Shown one piece after another: positions 11,959-22,849 of a stretch of DNA of 64,000 nt. The notes below the pieces were generated by a model, which had not been told where the DNA came from, did not search any database, and was given only the letters and a program-made list of their open reading frames with translations. The translations under genes were made by a program, and so were the position numbers. The DNA is from Auricularia sp. M13 (Eukaryota; Basidiomycota; Agaricomycetes; Auriculariales; Auriculariaceae). Location: NCBI GenBank assembly GCA_037042915.1, contig CM073198.1:1612001-1676000 (forward strand), in the 5' to 3' direction. Each line of letters starts with the position of its first letter. Positions within the stretch are counted from its first letter, which is position 1.

Positions 11959-13376
11959 ATGTCGTCCGCGCCGTCGTCGCCCTCGCCGGTCACGCGCACG
12001 CTTGCCATCATCAAGCCGCACGCCGTCAAGCACCGGCTCACCATCGAGCGCCGCATCGTCGAGGCCGGCTTCGAGATCATCAAGGAGCGCCAGATGCAGT
12101 TTGATCCCGACGGCGACCGCGACACGCTGCTTGAGCTCTTTGGCCGCGACGCGGACTCGCTGGGCCTGTGCGTTGCTGCGCCCGTTTATCTCGTCCCCCG
12201 GACCCCGCTGAATCCCCTGCCCACAGCGAGCCCGTGTGGGTGTATGTGCTCGAGCGCCGGCGCGCAGTCGAGGTCTGGCTGACGCTCATGGGCGACGAGG
12301 ACCCCGAGGTCGCGCGCCAAGAGTCGCCCAACTCGCTGCGCGCCGTCTACGGCCTCGACGCGCGCGACAACGCCTTCATCGGGTCCCCGGACACCGCGAC
12401 GGCCGAGACCCAGATCTCCGTGCTCTTCGCGTCGTCGCCGCCGTTCCCGACGGCCGAGGGCGACTACGACGTCGACCCGATGTCGCTCTCGCCGCCGCGC
12501 CACGCGCGCAGCGTGACGTCGGAAGGAAAGTCGTCCCACACGGCTGCGTCCAGCAAGCCGCGCTACACCAATGGTAACGGCGTTTCCCCTCCAGGCAGCG
12601 CCTTCAAGGCCCGCCCAGTGCCGAGCACCAACGCCGTACCCGAGTCCCAGCCGCGCCTCACGCGCGCAGCGTCGCTCCGTCTCGGCCTCCCCGTCGAGGG
12701 CGGGCGCGACCGGCCGCCCGTGCGCGCACCGCGCACCAAGGAGGAGCTCAAGGCCGCCTTCCTCGACGTCCCGGGCCACAAGCGCAGCCAGACCATCACC
12801 GTGGCCTCGACGGCCGCGCCGACGGTCGCCCCGCGTCCCACGCGCGCCTCCGTGCTGCGCGAGAACAAGGACCAGCTGCAGCGCACGCCCACGTGGGGCA
12901 CCGCGCGCAAGGACACCGTCCCGACGATGGACAAGCCGAAGCCCGGCCAGGCGACGTTCGACGGCGTCCCAGGCCACAAGCGCCGCGAGACCATTCAGGT
13001 CGCTAGCACGGCGACGCCCACTGTCGCCCCGCGCGCGAACCGCGCTGCCGAGCTGCGCGCGCTGAAGCGCCAGAGCATGGGCATGGCGCCGCCGTCGTCC
13101 TTCAAGTCGGCCACGCCGGCGGTGACAACGCCGGCTGGGCCGACTCGGCGCTCGTCAACGACTAGTCTGAGCGGCAAAAGCAGCACCAGCTCGACGACGA
13201 GCAGCGCGACGCTCGTGCCGCCGCCCGGCACGATCCGCCGCTCGGCGAGCGCGATGAGCGCGCGCTCGGCCTCCGTCAGCGTGCCCAAGCCCGAGATCGA
13301 GCCACGCACGAACCGCAGCGCGCTCCTCCGCGCCAAGGCCGGCACGCCGACGGCCGGCCGCAACGGCTTCAAATAG
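11959..13376 (+). CDS. NDK-like pseudoenzyme with C-terminal VPGHKR repeats
   Basis: Two exons, 11959-12167 and 12227-13376, joined in phase through a 59-nt intron; about 450 residues. Residues 12-140 are a nucleoside diphosphate kinase fold: TLAIIKPHAVKHR keeps the phosphate-site Lys, followed by IVEAGFEIIKERQM and EPVWVYVLER. The active-site segment reads RDNAFIGSP where true NDKs have N-A-x-H-G-S-D, so the phospho-accepting His is Ile and the enzyme is predicted inactive as a kinase. The tail is basic, Ser/Pro/Ala-rich and repeats a block: AFLDVPGHKRSQTITVASTA..TVAPRPTRASVLRENK, then TFDGVPGHKRRETIQVASTA..TVAPRANRAAELRALK, then a partial EPRTNRSALLRAK near the end. A binding or scaffold role, perhaps on the cytoskeleton, is inference only. 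Confidence 0.85.
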
Positions 13377-14594
13377 TCCTCCTGCTCGCCCCCGCTGCCG
13401 CCGCCGCGCATGCGCATACCCGAACGTGCGTTTACCACTTCCGCTCTCCCTATATCCCGTCGTCCCGCCTGCCGCTGCCGTTGCGCATCCCAATCTGGGC
13501 GCGCGCGCTGTTTATGCCTATGTCTGTTTCGACTCCCGGTTTGACACCCTTGCCTTGCCTTGTCCCCATGCGGTATGACGCCCGCACCCCCTCCGACCGT
13601 CCGTGCGTCCCCAGCTAACACCCAACACCCAACATCTAACACCTAACAAACTGACCCGCGCTCGCTCGTCCCCCCACCCTCCCTTCCTTTGAAATCTTGA
13701 TATACGCTGTGGTGCTTTCCATTTATATTGGTCTCTCTCTGGTCAGGTTAAGTAGTTTGGCCCCGAGTCGCTTTCCCTCCTGTCCCCTCCCCCCTCGTGT
13801 GCCGGGCACGGTCCCATGTTGGTTTTATGGCACGCGAGGAGGAAACTTGGGATCTGGATGCGGATGTGACTGCGACTGCGACATGTAACGAATGTGTTCC
13901 TCGATGTAGGCTTACGCTGGAATAAGATGTCTGGATTTTTCGTCCGCTTGAGTTTTTGGAGTTTGCTTGCGCTCGGGGCTCTTGTGCAAGGGCACTGACT
14001 TGCACTTCAGTTAAGGCGGTCCCGGAATAAACAACACTGAATTCGCCGGAACACCGCGGTGGCGAGATGCCGTTGTGACTTTTTAACCCCGCTGACTCCG
14101 GCATTTCGTCTCTTGACCTCTTCCTCTTCCTATCTCGCGCGAACCTTGCGCCCAGACTTACTACGAAACGCTATCTGCCATTGTCAGTTGCCTCGCCTCG
14201 TCGAATACCGCGCCCAACAACGCCAGGCGCGGCTCGCAATCGATTTTGACGTCAGACCGAACTTTGGACGCGTCATCCGTCCAACTCGCCACAAGTGAGT
14301 ACACCATCTGGGACCCTTTGATACAGAGTACGTTGGCTATTGCAAGCGAGTGCTCCGCTTCTCGAGTGTAGGTACTGGAGGTACGTGGCAATATCCTTGT
14401 CGGCCGTACCCTGGCGCTTCCAGTCTGGCTGCAGGGCGCACTTATGCGTTCTCCTAGAACATTCTGATACTCATATTAGGATCAGATCATAAATCTTCCA
14501 CTTGAATCCCTTTTGCATTGTCTGCGCTCGCTCACGGCAAGGTCGCCATCCATTTGATCCCGCGGTAGCCACAACACTCCATCCCCACTCCGAA
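13377..14594. other. Intergenic stretch
   Basis: 1.2 kb holding the NDK-like 3' UTR and the promoter of the next gene. C-rich at 13650-13800. No gene supported. Confidence 0.4.
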
Positions 14595-16113
14595 ATGGCA
14601 TTTCTCGACGACACAACGCCGACCACATCGACCAGCGCTCCCTCCGCGGAATCCGAAGCCGCTTCGCAGCATCGGGCGCACTTGTCAGCCTCAGCGAAGG
14701 CAGAGGCTATGCCGGACGGCATTTCCGCCAGGCTCGGTCTTTTTCCCGTGTTTCCTCGCACCTCCCATCTCCCCCCATCGCGCCTCTCACCCAGCATCCG
14801 TATGCCAGCCGTAACTGCCGGACTGCAGTTCACGATCGGGTCGTTCGGCGACTTCGCGTCGCTGCTGCAGCTGGCGTTCACCCTGCGGCGCGCGTTCGTC
14901 GAGGCGCAGGACGCATCAGACGACATCAGGGACATCATCACGCGCATCGACGCCTTTACGCTCGCCGTGCAGGGCGTGAGGGGCAGGCTGGAGCAGGCAC
15001 AGGACGTCCCGATGTGTGTGCAGAACGGGATCAGCCACTCGCTGGCCGCGTGCACCAGTGCGCTGCTGAGGGTCGAAAGACGCATCGAGCCGCATAAGAA
15101 GCGTATTGAGAAGGCGCTAGGGAAGAAGGCCTGGCGGGGATACTGGGCTGCGGCTGCGTGGAGCATCCTGGGCGGGAAAGTCGAGGTCGAGAGTATCATG
15201 GGCCAGCTGACCGATCAGGTCGTCGCACTGCAGACTTTCCTTGGTCTCTTGCAGAGGTATGCCTCCTTAATTATAGGTAATCTACTACTGACATCGTGCA
15301 GTACGGCCTTGGATAATATCGTAAGCCGTCAGGACATCAATGGGGCCCGTATGTCGAAGGTGGTCGCCTGCATTGAGTCTCTAGCAGCTCGCGTGCAAAG
15401 TCCTCCCCCGTTCCAATTTTTTGATCATAATCACCTTGCCGTCGAGCCGCTTTTGAAGCTCTCCTGGGGTGTGAGTATTCCGCATTCCGCCACGTGTGAC
15501 TTCCAATATTCATGCGCTGAACTTCCGTGGGCAGAACTTTGTCGATTTTTGGAGAGAACACGACTTTTTAGTCGATATCTCAGACCTCAATCATGGTGAA
15601 CTATATAAAGCGTCAGTATATGAAGTCAATTTGCCGTTATTGGGCTTCTGACATGCTCGTAGAGGGCTCGCTATTCCGGAGCCAGGCGGCCTTGTATGGT
15701 TTTACCTTTACATCTACGACGATCCGCAGGCGTTCAACACACCGACTGCCCTCATTTCCCCGGTATACTATCAGATCGATCCGGATGAAACTCCCAAGAA
15801 ATCGTATTGTGTCTCCAGGCTCTATCTGGCGAGCGCCACCTGGCTTGCGAAGACTCTAGAGAATCCCATCTCTGAACGTGCCCCTCTGATAGGGCCCCGC
15901 AGCCGCAGGCAGATACTGTTTTTCGAATGTGGGCTTGGGAACGATATTCACGGCCACCTACACACGCCTCAGTACTTGCTAGACTCGGCTCCCGGCCCAC
16001 CTCAGCCTGAAGGACGCTATTTAGGCATTGGCCAGGCTCTTGAGGAAGAGAGGTTGAGGAAGGAAGAGAGGCTGAAGAAGGAGAGAGATGCTGGCGTTGT
16101 CCACGGGTCTTAG
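14595..16113 (+). CDS. Unrecognised helical-domain protein, paralogue A
   Basis: Start ATG at 14595 (MAFLDDTTPTTSTSAPSAES). Exons: 14595-15256, 15302-15470, 15535-about 15610, then about 15663-16113. After a Ser/Thr/Ala-rich head comes a helical region, FASLLQLAFTLRRAFVEAQD through ILGGKVEVESIMGQLTDQVV, which weakly recalls the helical N-terminal domains of fungal NLR/Helo-type proteins. Next are STALDNIVSRQDINGARMSK, FQFFDHNHLAVEPLLKLSWG, NFVDFWREHDFLVDISDLNH, and a strand-rich C-terminal half with GGLVWFYLYIYDDPQAF, SATWLAKTLENPISERAPLI and NDIHGHLHTPQYLLDSAPGP. A charged coil ends it. It shares almost every block and all intron positions with the gene at 19095. No known domain is certain and no function is proposed. 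Confidence 0.75.
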
Positions 16114-16297
16114 GACGACCCTGTGCTCCAAAGGTATCCACGCCGCGATCCAGACTTGAATCCTTGAAATATTTGTATGTTTCGAACGAATACAAAGCCC
16201 TGATTGTACTGTAGCACACGTCTTAGGACGGTCTAGATTGAATGTGGTTCAACACTTTGTTCAAGATCGGTGTCAGGAGTTTGCATCCAACGCGCAG

Positions 16298-16429
16298 CAC
16301 TGGGAGCAGGGTCGAGAATCCCTTGAGTGATTATCAAGTATCTCACCTTGAAGTTCAGATCAATTTATCTGAATATCAGGGTCAGATACTCAATGACTAC
16401 TCAAGGGATCCTCGGCCCTGCTTCCAGTG
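16298..16429. mobile_element. CACTA-type MITE, copy 1 (132 bp)
   Basis: The element starts CACTGGGAGCAGGG and ends CCCTGCTTCCAGTG, so the ends are inverted repeats. It is flanked on both sides by the 3-bp duplication CAG (16295-16297 and 16430-16432). Internally CCCTTGAGT pairs with ACTCAAGGG. CACT-starting ends with 3-bp target duplications are typical of the CACTA/EnSpm superfamily. No coding capacity. Confidence 0.85.
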
Positions 16430-16532
16430 CAGTATGTAAACTTCAAGACATTGCTCGTATGCTTCTTCTAGCTATTTTCTGACTTCTGACCCATGCGGCA
16501 CAGGACACGAACACCAGTCATTGGTCAACGTC

Positions 16533-17124
16533 ATGGTCGACGCGAGTGAATCAACGTGGTCACGCTTTGAATTATCCAATTATCCCGACGGAAGAGCAAC
16601 GTTCTACGCCAACGTTTCCAAATGCATGCCGAACGAAGAGTCAATTTGCGCCAATGGACCTAAACACCGAGCGGCCTCCACAAACACCGTGCAGCCGGCG
16701 GTACGCGATTCCTCAACGCAAGTAACCCCAACCGTTCCTAAGAGGCCAATGTCTAGCGTACAGATCAGCCACGTGCAAAGCCCCGCCCACCCCTTGGCAG
16801 TACGTACTTGTCTACCGTAGACCCTGCAGTGCAATGTTAACGACGTTGCAGGTCGGCGATCACGTTATGTTCTGGTTGAAGACCAGCGCAGGGCCGCCGC
16901 CGCCAGGGCATGCCCTTCCTGAAGGAGAAGTGCGCAGTACGCGATGCATGGAAGGTCCGTGGGGAGGGAAGGTATGCCTCTGCGCCAAGCCTAACGAGGC
17001 ATGCTCATCGCGCGGGCGGCGACAGGACTGGGAGTACGAGATAGAAATATGGCGGCGGGCGGGCGAGTCCAGTCGAAGGGTCAAGCTCTCCAGCAGGCAC
17101 TATGACTTGAGGAAAATGTCATGA
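16533..17124 (+). CDS. Small hypothetical protein, three exons
   Basis: Not recognised. Three exons join in phase: 16533-16799, 16852-16971 and 17026-17124, with introns of 52 nt (GTACGT...GCAG) and 54 nt (GTATGC, branch CTAAC, ACAG). The product of about 160 residues begins MVDASESTWSRFELSNYPDG, has a Ser/Thr/Pro-rich middle, then VGDHVMFWLKTSAG and a charged end DWEYEIEIWRRAGESSRRVK..YDLRKMS. The consistent splice signals argue that it is real rather than chance. The start could lie further upstream, as an open frame continues 12 nt before this ATG and an acceptor-like CAG sits at 16501. It lies between the two helical paralogues, just downstream of a MITE. Confidence 0.45.
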
Positions 17125-19094
17125 GCCACAGGGTATACATATGAGCGCGACGGTACGCACAAGGCACGATGCTTGACCGCCCACTGAACTCGTCACGTAG
17201 AGCGCCTGCACCCTTGAGCCTGTACCATTGAGCCTGTACGAGTATAACCCGATTGATGTATAACACGAGATATTCTGCTGTGAGTTGAAGGGAGCTGCGA
17301 GTGGCTCAACGACGGGCGCACCTCGGATACGACAGCGACCACAGCGCACCAACCGCGATCCCTCGCCGCCGCCAAGGACGACCGCCGACAGGCAGCGGTG
17401 CAAGACCACTGATGGCGAAGATGGCGGGCAGCGTCGTCGCCGTGCGAGCTATTGTGTTGTAAGCGCCGGTCCCGGCAATATCGGAGGTTACGCCGCTCGG
17501 AGTTTGACGCGGAGGTAAGGATGTCAAGCACGTAACCCCGAGGCAACGCGGTGTAACTGGACCGACGATGAAGGCGGTTCCGCGCCGACATGCCGGGCTG
17601 GGAAGGTAAGGCTACGAGCTACAATAGTGCTTGAGCAACGGCAGGACGAAACAAACCATGAAGCTGCTCACCATCAGCGAGAACGACGAGTGAGCGTAAG
17701 GCTCCTCAATGCATCGCCTAGTCGCGGGATGAAAGCCTTTGACTGTAGCCCAATAGTTGAGGAGATAACTGCATGTAGGTATGCATAGCTGGCGGTCCTT
17801 GAGGTTGAGCCAGCAGTGGATGCACAGCTGGGTGGGACGGACCGTTCATCGGTTAAGAGAATGGTGTGTGATCTTTAGACACGATGAATCGTCTGGGCGG
17901 TGGACCGTCTGGGTGTGGGAGGATGGGCGGGGTGTTGCTTTGGGGGATGGTTGTGAGTGAGGAGAGGATGGACGGAGAGGTGCGGCAGAAGCCGCCACGA
18001 CTTGATGCTGTTGAACAATGTTTGGCTTTCCAAATTCCATACTGCAGCCGCCGTTGATCCGACCGGCAAGCACACACGCACGCATCCAAGCTCAAATGCG
18101 ACTGTAGCTCCTCTCGGTTCTCCTTCCTGCTGAGACGTCATGAAAATAAGGAAGTCATACCAACAAGTGACCTCAATGTGCGTCTGAATTGTCCCTGGAA
18201 TCGACCAAGGCGTTGAGGTCTGATTGAATGGAATCCCGTTCTAAAGCAACCGTAGACCAATCTGGTTACGGGCGCTGTTAGAAGTCGCAGGAAGCACAGC
18301 CCAGTCGCTTCTCGATTGAGTTTCAAGTTCGGCTCAGTCGGCTAGCGGCCACATTCCCACGACTGAATTCCATCCAGTGCGACCCAGAACTGAGCATATA
18401 AGAGCTCTAGTGCTCTCAGTCGAATGCACTGGGTCGAGAGCTCTACTAAGCCTGAATGTCTTGCACGCACTCGTATTTAATGAGTCTCAGTCAATAGTGA
18501 GTAATGCCTGCCCAGCCGGGTTCTTTCATCGATAGAGTCATGCGCGCGTGCATTGTTCGCTATGCGGGACCGCTCAGTCAACGCCTGATAGCTTCGATCT
18601 CACTACTTGACTCAGTTGTATCCATCGTAGATCGCAGCTCTGCCAGTGAGGGCAAGAGCTCCGTTTCTACCAGAGAAGAATATCAGCGTGTGATTTATTA
18701 CGCAAATTTTTTACAAGGGAAAAGTGCAGCCAGACCCCCGCAAACATCGGATTTCATGCGGAGACGTGGCTTTCAGCGATTGAGGCCGACACACCTCACG
18801 GGGGCACAGGCAATGCGGCAGGAATATCTCCCATGGCATTAATGTTCAACATCATTGACCTGTAGAGGCGCTACCTGTCGTTGGTGACGAAATCACGATC
18901 TAGCAAGCAACCGCTCGCAATCGCGAGAGTTTGGGCCCGTCAACTCCGCGCTTCACGCTCTCTCTCTTCCAAGCTGACGCGTACTCACTGCCTGATTTTC
19001 CAAAAACCGCGATATTAACCCTGTCCACTGCACTGCTTTCTAAACATCGGCTGCTCGACAAAGACCTCACACTGATCACTTGTCTTCGAAACGA
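17125..19094. other. Intergenic stretch between the small gene and paralogue B
   Basis: Nearly 2 kb. Contains a doubled TTGAGCCTGTAC at about 17214-17240 and G-rich sequence at 17900-17990. Open frames on both strands (17193-17591, 17846-18141) show no domain or splicing pattern. 18360-18430 has small imperfect palindromes around GAGCTCTAGTGCTCTC. No gene supported. Confidence 0.35.
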
Positions 19095-20609
19095 AATGCC
19101 ACTTCTACGAAGCGACATTTTGACATCGACCACCCCGTTGTGTGAAGGGGTTTCTTTGACCCCTGTGCATGCTCTACCACACGCGGATGCTGATTCATCC
19201 GCCGATGCTTTCTATGCCCCTACCCGCAATCGTCTCCAGTCATCTGCGGTCTCATCCAGGGAGTCCGCTTCTTCAGCGATAAGCGGCGAATCGCATTCCA
19301 ATGATTCACTATTCGCCGACTTCACCACTCTGCTTCAGCTGTCTTCGTCCGTGTATAACGCGTTCAGCGAAGCCGCCGTTGCCTCGGCCGAGCTTGGGGA
19401 CGCTGCCACATGCACGGGCTCGTTTCGTCGCGCTATCGAGGACATCAGGGATAGACTCCACGAGACAGAGCATATCCCGGACTGCGTAGAGAACCCGATT
19501 GCGTCTACACTGGCTTCGTGCATAACGGCGTTGAAACGTGTCGAAGGCCGCGTAGAACTCCAGAGGCGACGTATCGAGAACTTCCACGGTATCAGAGCCT
19601 GGAAGGGCAACTGGGCCACGTGTGCGTTGGAAATTCTCGGTGGCAAGGTCAAACTTGTTAGCCTGCAGCAGCAGCTCGACGATCAAGTCATCGCGCTGCG
19701 AACTGTCCTTGGACTCTTACACAGGTATCTAATTGCGACCCAATTCCTGTTAACGTCATCTCATTCCTGTTTAGCACGGCGTTGCACAACGTCGCACGCC
19801 GCCCAGACATCGTCAGGGCCAACATGTCGCGCGTTGTCGCTTGCATTGGATCACTGAAAGCTCGAGTGCAAAGCCCTGCCCCCATCCAGTTCTTCGATCA
19901 TATGGAACGTGAAGTGGATCCCTTACTAAAAATGTCCTGGGGTGTGAGTCCAGCTGCACTTTCCTCTGTATGTCCGTGCTGATTCCTCTCCTCCGCGCGC
20001 AGAATTTCGTAGACTTCTGGACGGAACACGATTTCCCCATCAATGCGGCAGATCTAACCCACGGAGAACTATTCAAAGCGTGCGTGTATCTATTATTCTC
20101 GCGTTTCTCAGTTTCTGAACAAAATCAACAGACAATATGCCGAACCATCGCCTGGCGGCCTCGTTTATTTCAACCTCTTCATCTACGCCGACCCACAATC
20201 GTTCGGCACCCCAACAGTTCTCCTATCCCCATTGTACTTTTACCTGGCACCCGGTGACGCACCGCAGAAATCATACGCCCTCTCTCGACTCTTCCTATCG
20301 AGCGCGACGTGGCTCGCCAAAACGCTGGATAACCCGATCTCCAAGCGCGCTCCCCTCATCGGGCCTCGCAGCCGTCAACAGTTAGTGTACCTGGAGACCG
20401 GGTTCCCGGACGACATCCACGGCAGCCTGCACACGCGTCAGTATTTCCTCGACACAGCGCCAGGCCCGTCGCAGCCGGAGGGCCGCCCGTCCGAGGTGTT
20501 TGCATGCCTTAGCAGAGCACAAGAGCTGGCCCGTGCAGCGGAGATGCATGGCTTTACGGGTAGCGAATGGGATCCATTGGACGACGAAGATTTGCTGCAA
20601 CTCATGTAA
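19095..20609 (+). CDS. Unrecognised helical-domain protein, paralogue B
   Basis: Paralogue of the gene at 14595, with the same order of blocks and intron positions. Start ATG at 19095 (MPLLRSDILTSTTPLCEG). The Ser-rich head leads into FADFTTLLQLSSSVYNAFSE, AIEDIRDRLHETEHIPDCVE, ITALKRVEGRVELQRRRIE and LEILGGKVKLVSLQQQLDD. After an intron: STALHNVARRPDIVRANMSR and IQFFDHMEREVDPLLKMSWG; then NFVDFWTEHDFPINAADLTH; then QYAEPSPGGLVYFNLFIYAD, SATWLAKTLDNPISKRAPLI, GPRSRQQLVYLETGFPDDIH and GSLHTRQYFLDTAPGPSQPE. It ends in an acidic helix (WDPLDDEDLLQLM). The divergence from paralogue A, mainly in the head and tail, suggests an older duplication. Function unknown. Confidence 0.75.
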
Positions 20610-22849
20610 CCGCAGAGTCGGAGTACTAGTCACGAGGCAGTCACGTGCCTTGAACCCGTCGATGCACAAGCTACAAACATTGGTGTACTCTGGTATTTGA
20701 CGGACCTAGGGCCATTGCCTAGTTTTCAACTATGAGCTGGCGCGCAATAATGTTGTCAATACCGGAACAATTCTCAATGTAGTCAAAACCCTTTTCGCAG
20801 GCTCTCATCTCTGAGCCTTTTTTTGGCAATTAAGTAGAAGTTTCAGGCATCCTTCCGCATTTCACAGGCGATGTATGGCCACATAATATTGTGAACTCCC
20901 TAACTATTAGCGTAATAATGGAGTGCATGAGGGCACACGGCATGCCAAAAGCAAACGCGCAACGCAACACTCGCACTCCACGATCGTTGATATATACCGT
21001 ACAAGCCCACAGAATGATCTTGACGAATAGCGTCCTCCAGATAGCATGCGCACCTGTTATCTGCACAGGTCCAAACCCCGACACTAGGCGCCTAAGACGT
21101 CCCGAAGCCACTCGCAGTCTTGCTCCGTTGCAGACTCACCACGCAAATGACGAGCCTTCAGCTTATTCGGGACAAAGACACTACTACGGCCCATCCGCTG
21201 AAGGCACGTATTAGTTTGGCAAACATCATGATAGTGAAGTTGATGCTCAGCCCACCTAGGCGGGCGACGTCGTGGTTTTGTCCAAGAAGAGCGGCACGGG
21301 CCATGCACTACCGCCAATCGGGGTTGTCAAGGGAGTTCGAGGCGTAGGAGGGGTGCATGGGGTAATGCCACAAGTCGAGCTCATCCCGCTCACTCAGTAT
21401 GCTCAACCCGTCCGCTTTCCACAGGTAGAATGGGTGTACGAAGTTAAACTGCCAGGGCCATCTGGGCCTTTCACACAGAGCGTGTCAAGCGAGGCCTATA
21501 ATTTTATTAGACTGCGCTGAGCCAAAGGATCGACGGACAGGGTGCGTACATCGGAAGAGTTGCACCTGAATGACCATTGATTGAATGGCGTTACAGGTTG
21601 GAGCATTTAATCCTGTACCTGTAAGGCACAAGAGGTTTAACAACACGAATGAAATTTTGAAGCTTAAATGCCAACCCACCGTCGCGAACTGTGCAGGGCT
21701 TCCGGACGTCGGCCCGAATTTTGAGACGGACATAACGGCGAGACGTCCGGATGATTGAGCAAGCCGCGCAGACCAGCATCGGGATGAAAAGCCCTCGACG
21801 CCTGAGTTGAGGGGTTGGAACGACAGTGGAGGCGCCAGCCAGCTTGGAGAGCTCTGTTGTCAGAGAAAAAATCAGCTTGGTCACTGACTGGACGAGTTAA
21901 CGGACTAGGACACCCAATGCACACGTCACACCACGAGCAAGCCCCGCGCCCATAGACACACCGCATTGCAACGCACAAGAGGATGCAATGATGCTACGCC
22001 TAGCAGGTCTCGAGGTCTTGAACAATAAGGACGCCTGAGCGTACCGTTATGCCATTTTGCGATAAGCTCTCAGCGAGCTCGGGTCGACGTGAGTAGGCCG
22101 AAAGGCGGACTACCGAGGGATGCGCCCAGATGGTATGTATGTCTACTCGTATGCAACGGCTGCGACGGTGGCCCTGAATTGGTGCTGCATTCCGGTGGGT
22201 GCATTGGTTAGAGCTCGAGGAGGAGACATTGCGGCGATTGCCGTGCTGTGGACGCGTCCGGAAACTGTACCAATCAGACCCAACTTATTCGCAAGAAAGG
22301 AAATATCCGCCGGAGATACACCGCCACACGACTCTGACCGGTCTCCGAAAGTCCTCACCAACATGAACTTCATGGATTTGATGCACATAATTTGATAGTA
22401 GTGCAAGTATTATTAATGCAGTAGGAATAGATATGCCTGCAGAATGATTCGGACGCCATTCAGTCACCTGCTGCTGCTCGCGTTCCCGTGCTGTTGCGCT
22501 CGCCATAAGTCAGAACGGGAGATGCGGCCTCCCATAGGGATATTAGAAAGGTCTCGTCTGTATACTTGTGCGCCCTCGAATGTACACAGGCCGTATCACT
22601 CTATGATCTGCCAAAGAGTATCACAAGCTCTGAATCAAAAATATGCACTCGTGCTTCGGCTCTTCGGACACCTCAAGCACATGCAGGAAAATCGGGAGCC
22701 CGCGGCTCCTCCAGCGTCAGACCAGACAAAAGTCGAGATTGCACATTACACAATTATATGGAATGGACATGCAGCGAGTGGTGTAGAGTCTTTAATGCGT
22801 CGTGCGTCTAGATGGGGATGGGGGACAGCGGGGCGAGCAACACGATGTG
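20610..22849. other. Gene-poor stretch, possible relic of a membrane-protein gene
   Basis: 2.2 kb. On the minus strand, fragments such as ISIPTALIILALLSNYV (near 22430), FVLLNLLCLTGTG (near 21640) and LFVKIILWACTVYIN (near 21030) look like membrane segments, but they are separated by stops and I could not chain them with good splice sites. Treat as a possible decayed gene; nothing else recognised. Confidence 0.3.

Noticed and set aside
12186-12977. 263-codon antisense frame over the NDK-like gene
   Set aside because: Shadow of a GC-rich coding exon; the plus strand encodes clear NDK and repeat sequence.
20829-22506. A possible spliced membrane-protein gene
   Set aside because: Hydrophobic segments are present, but exons could not be joined without stops; left as intergenic with a note.
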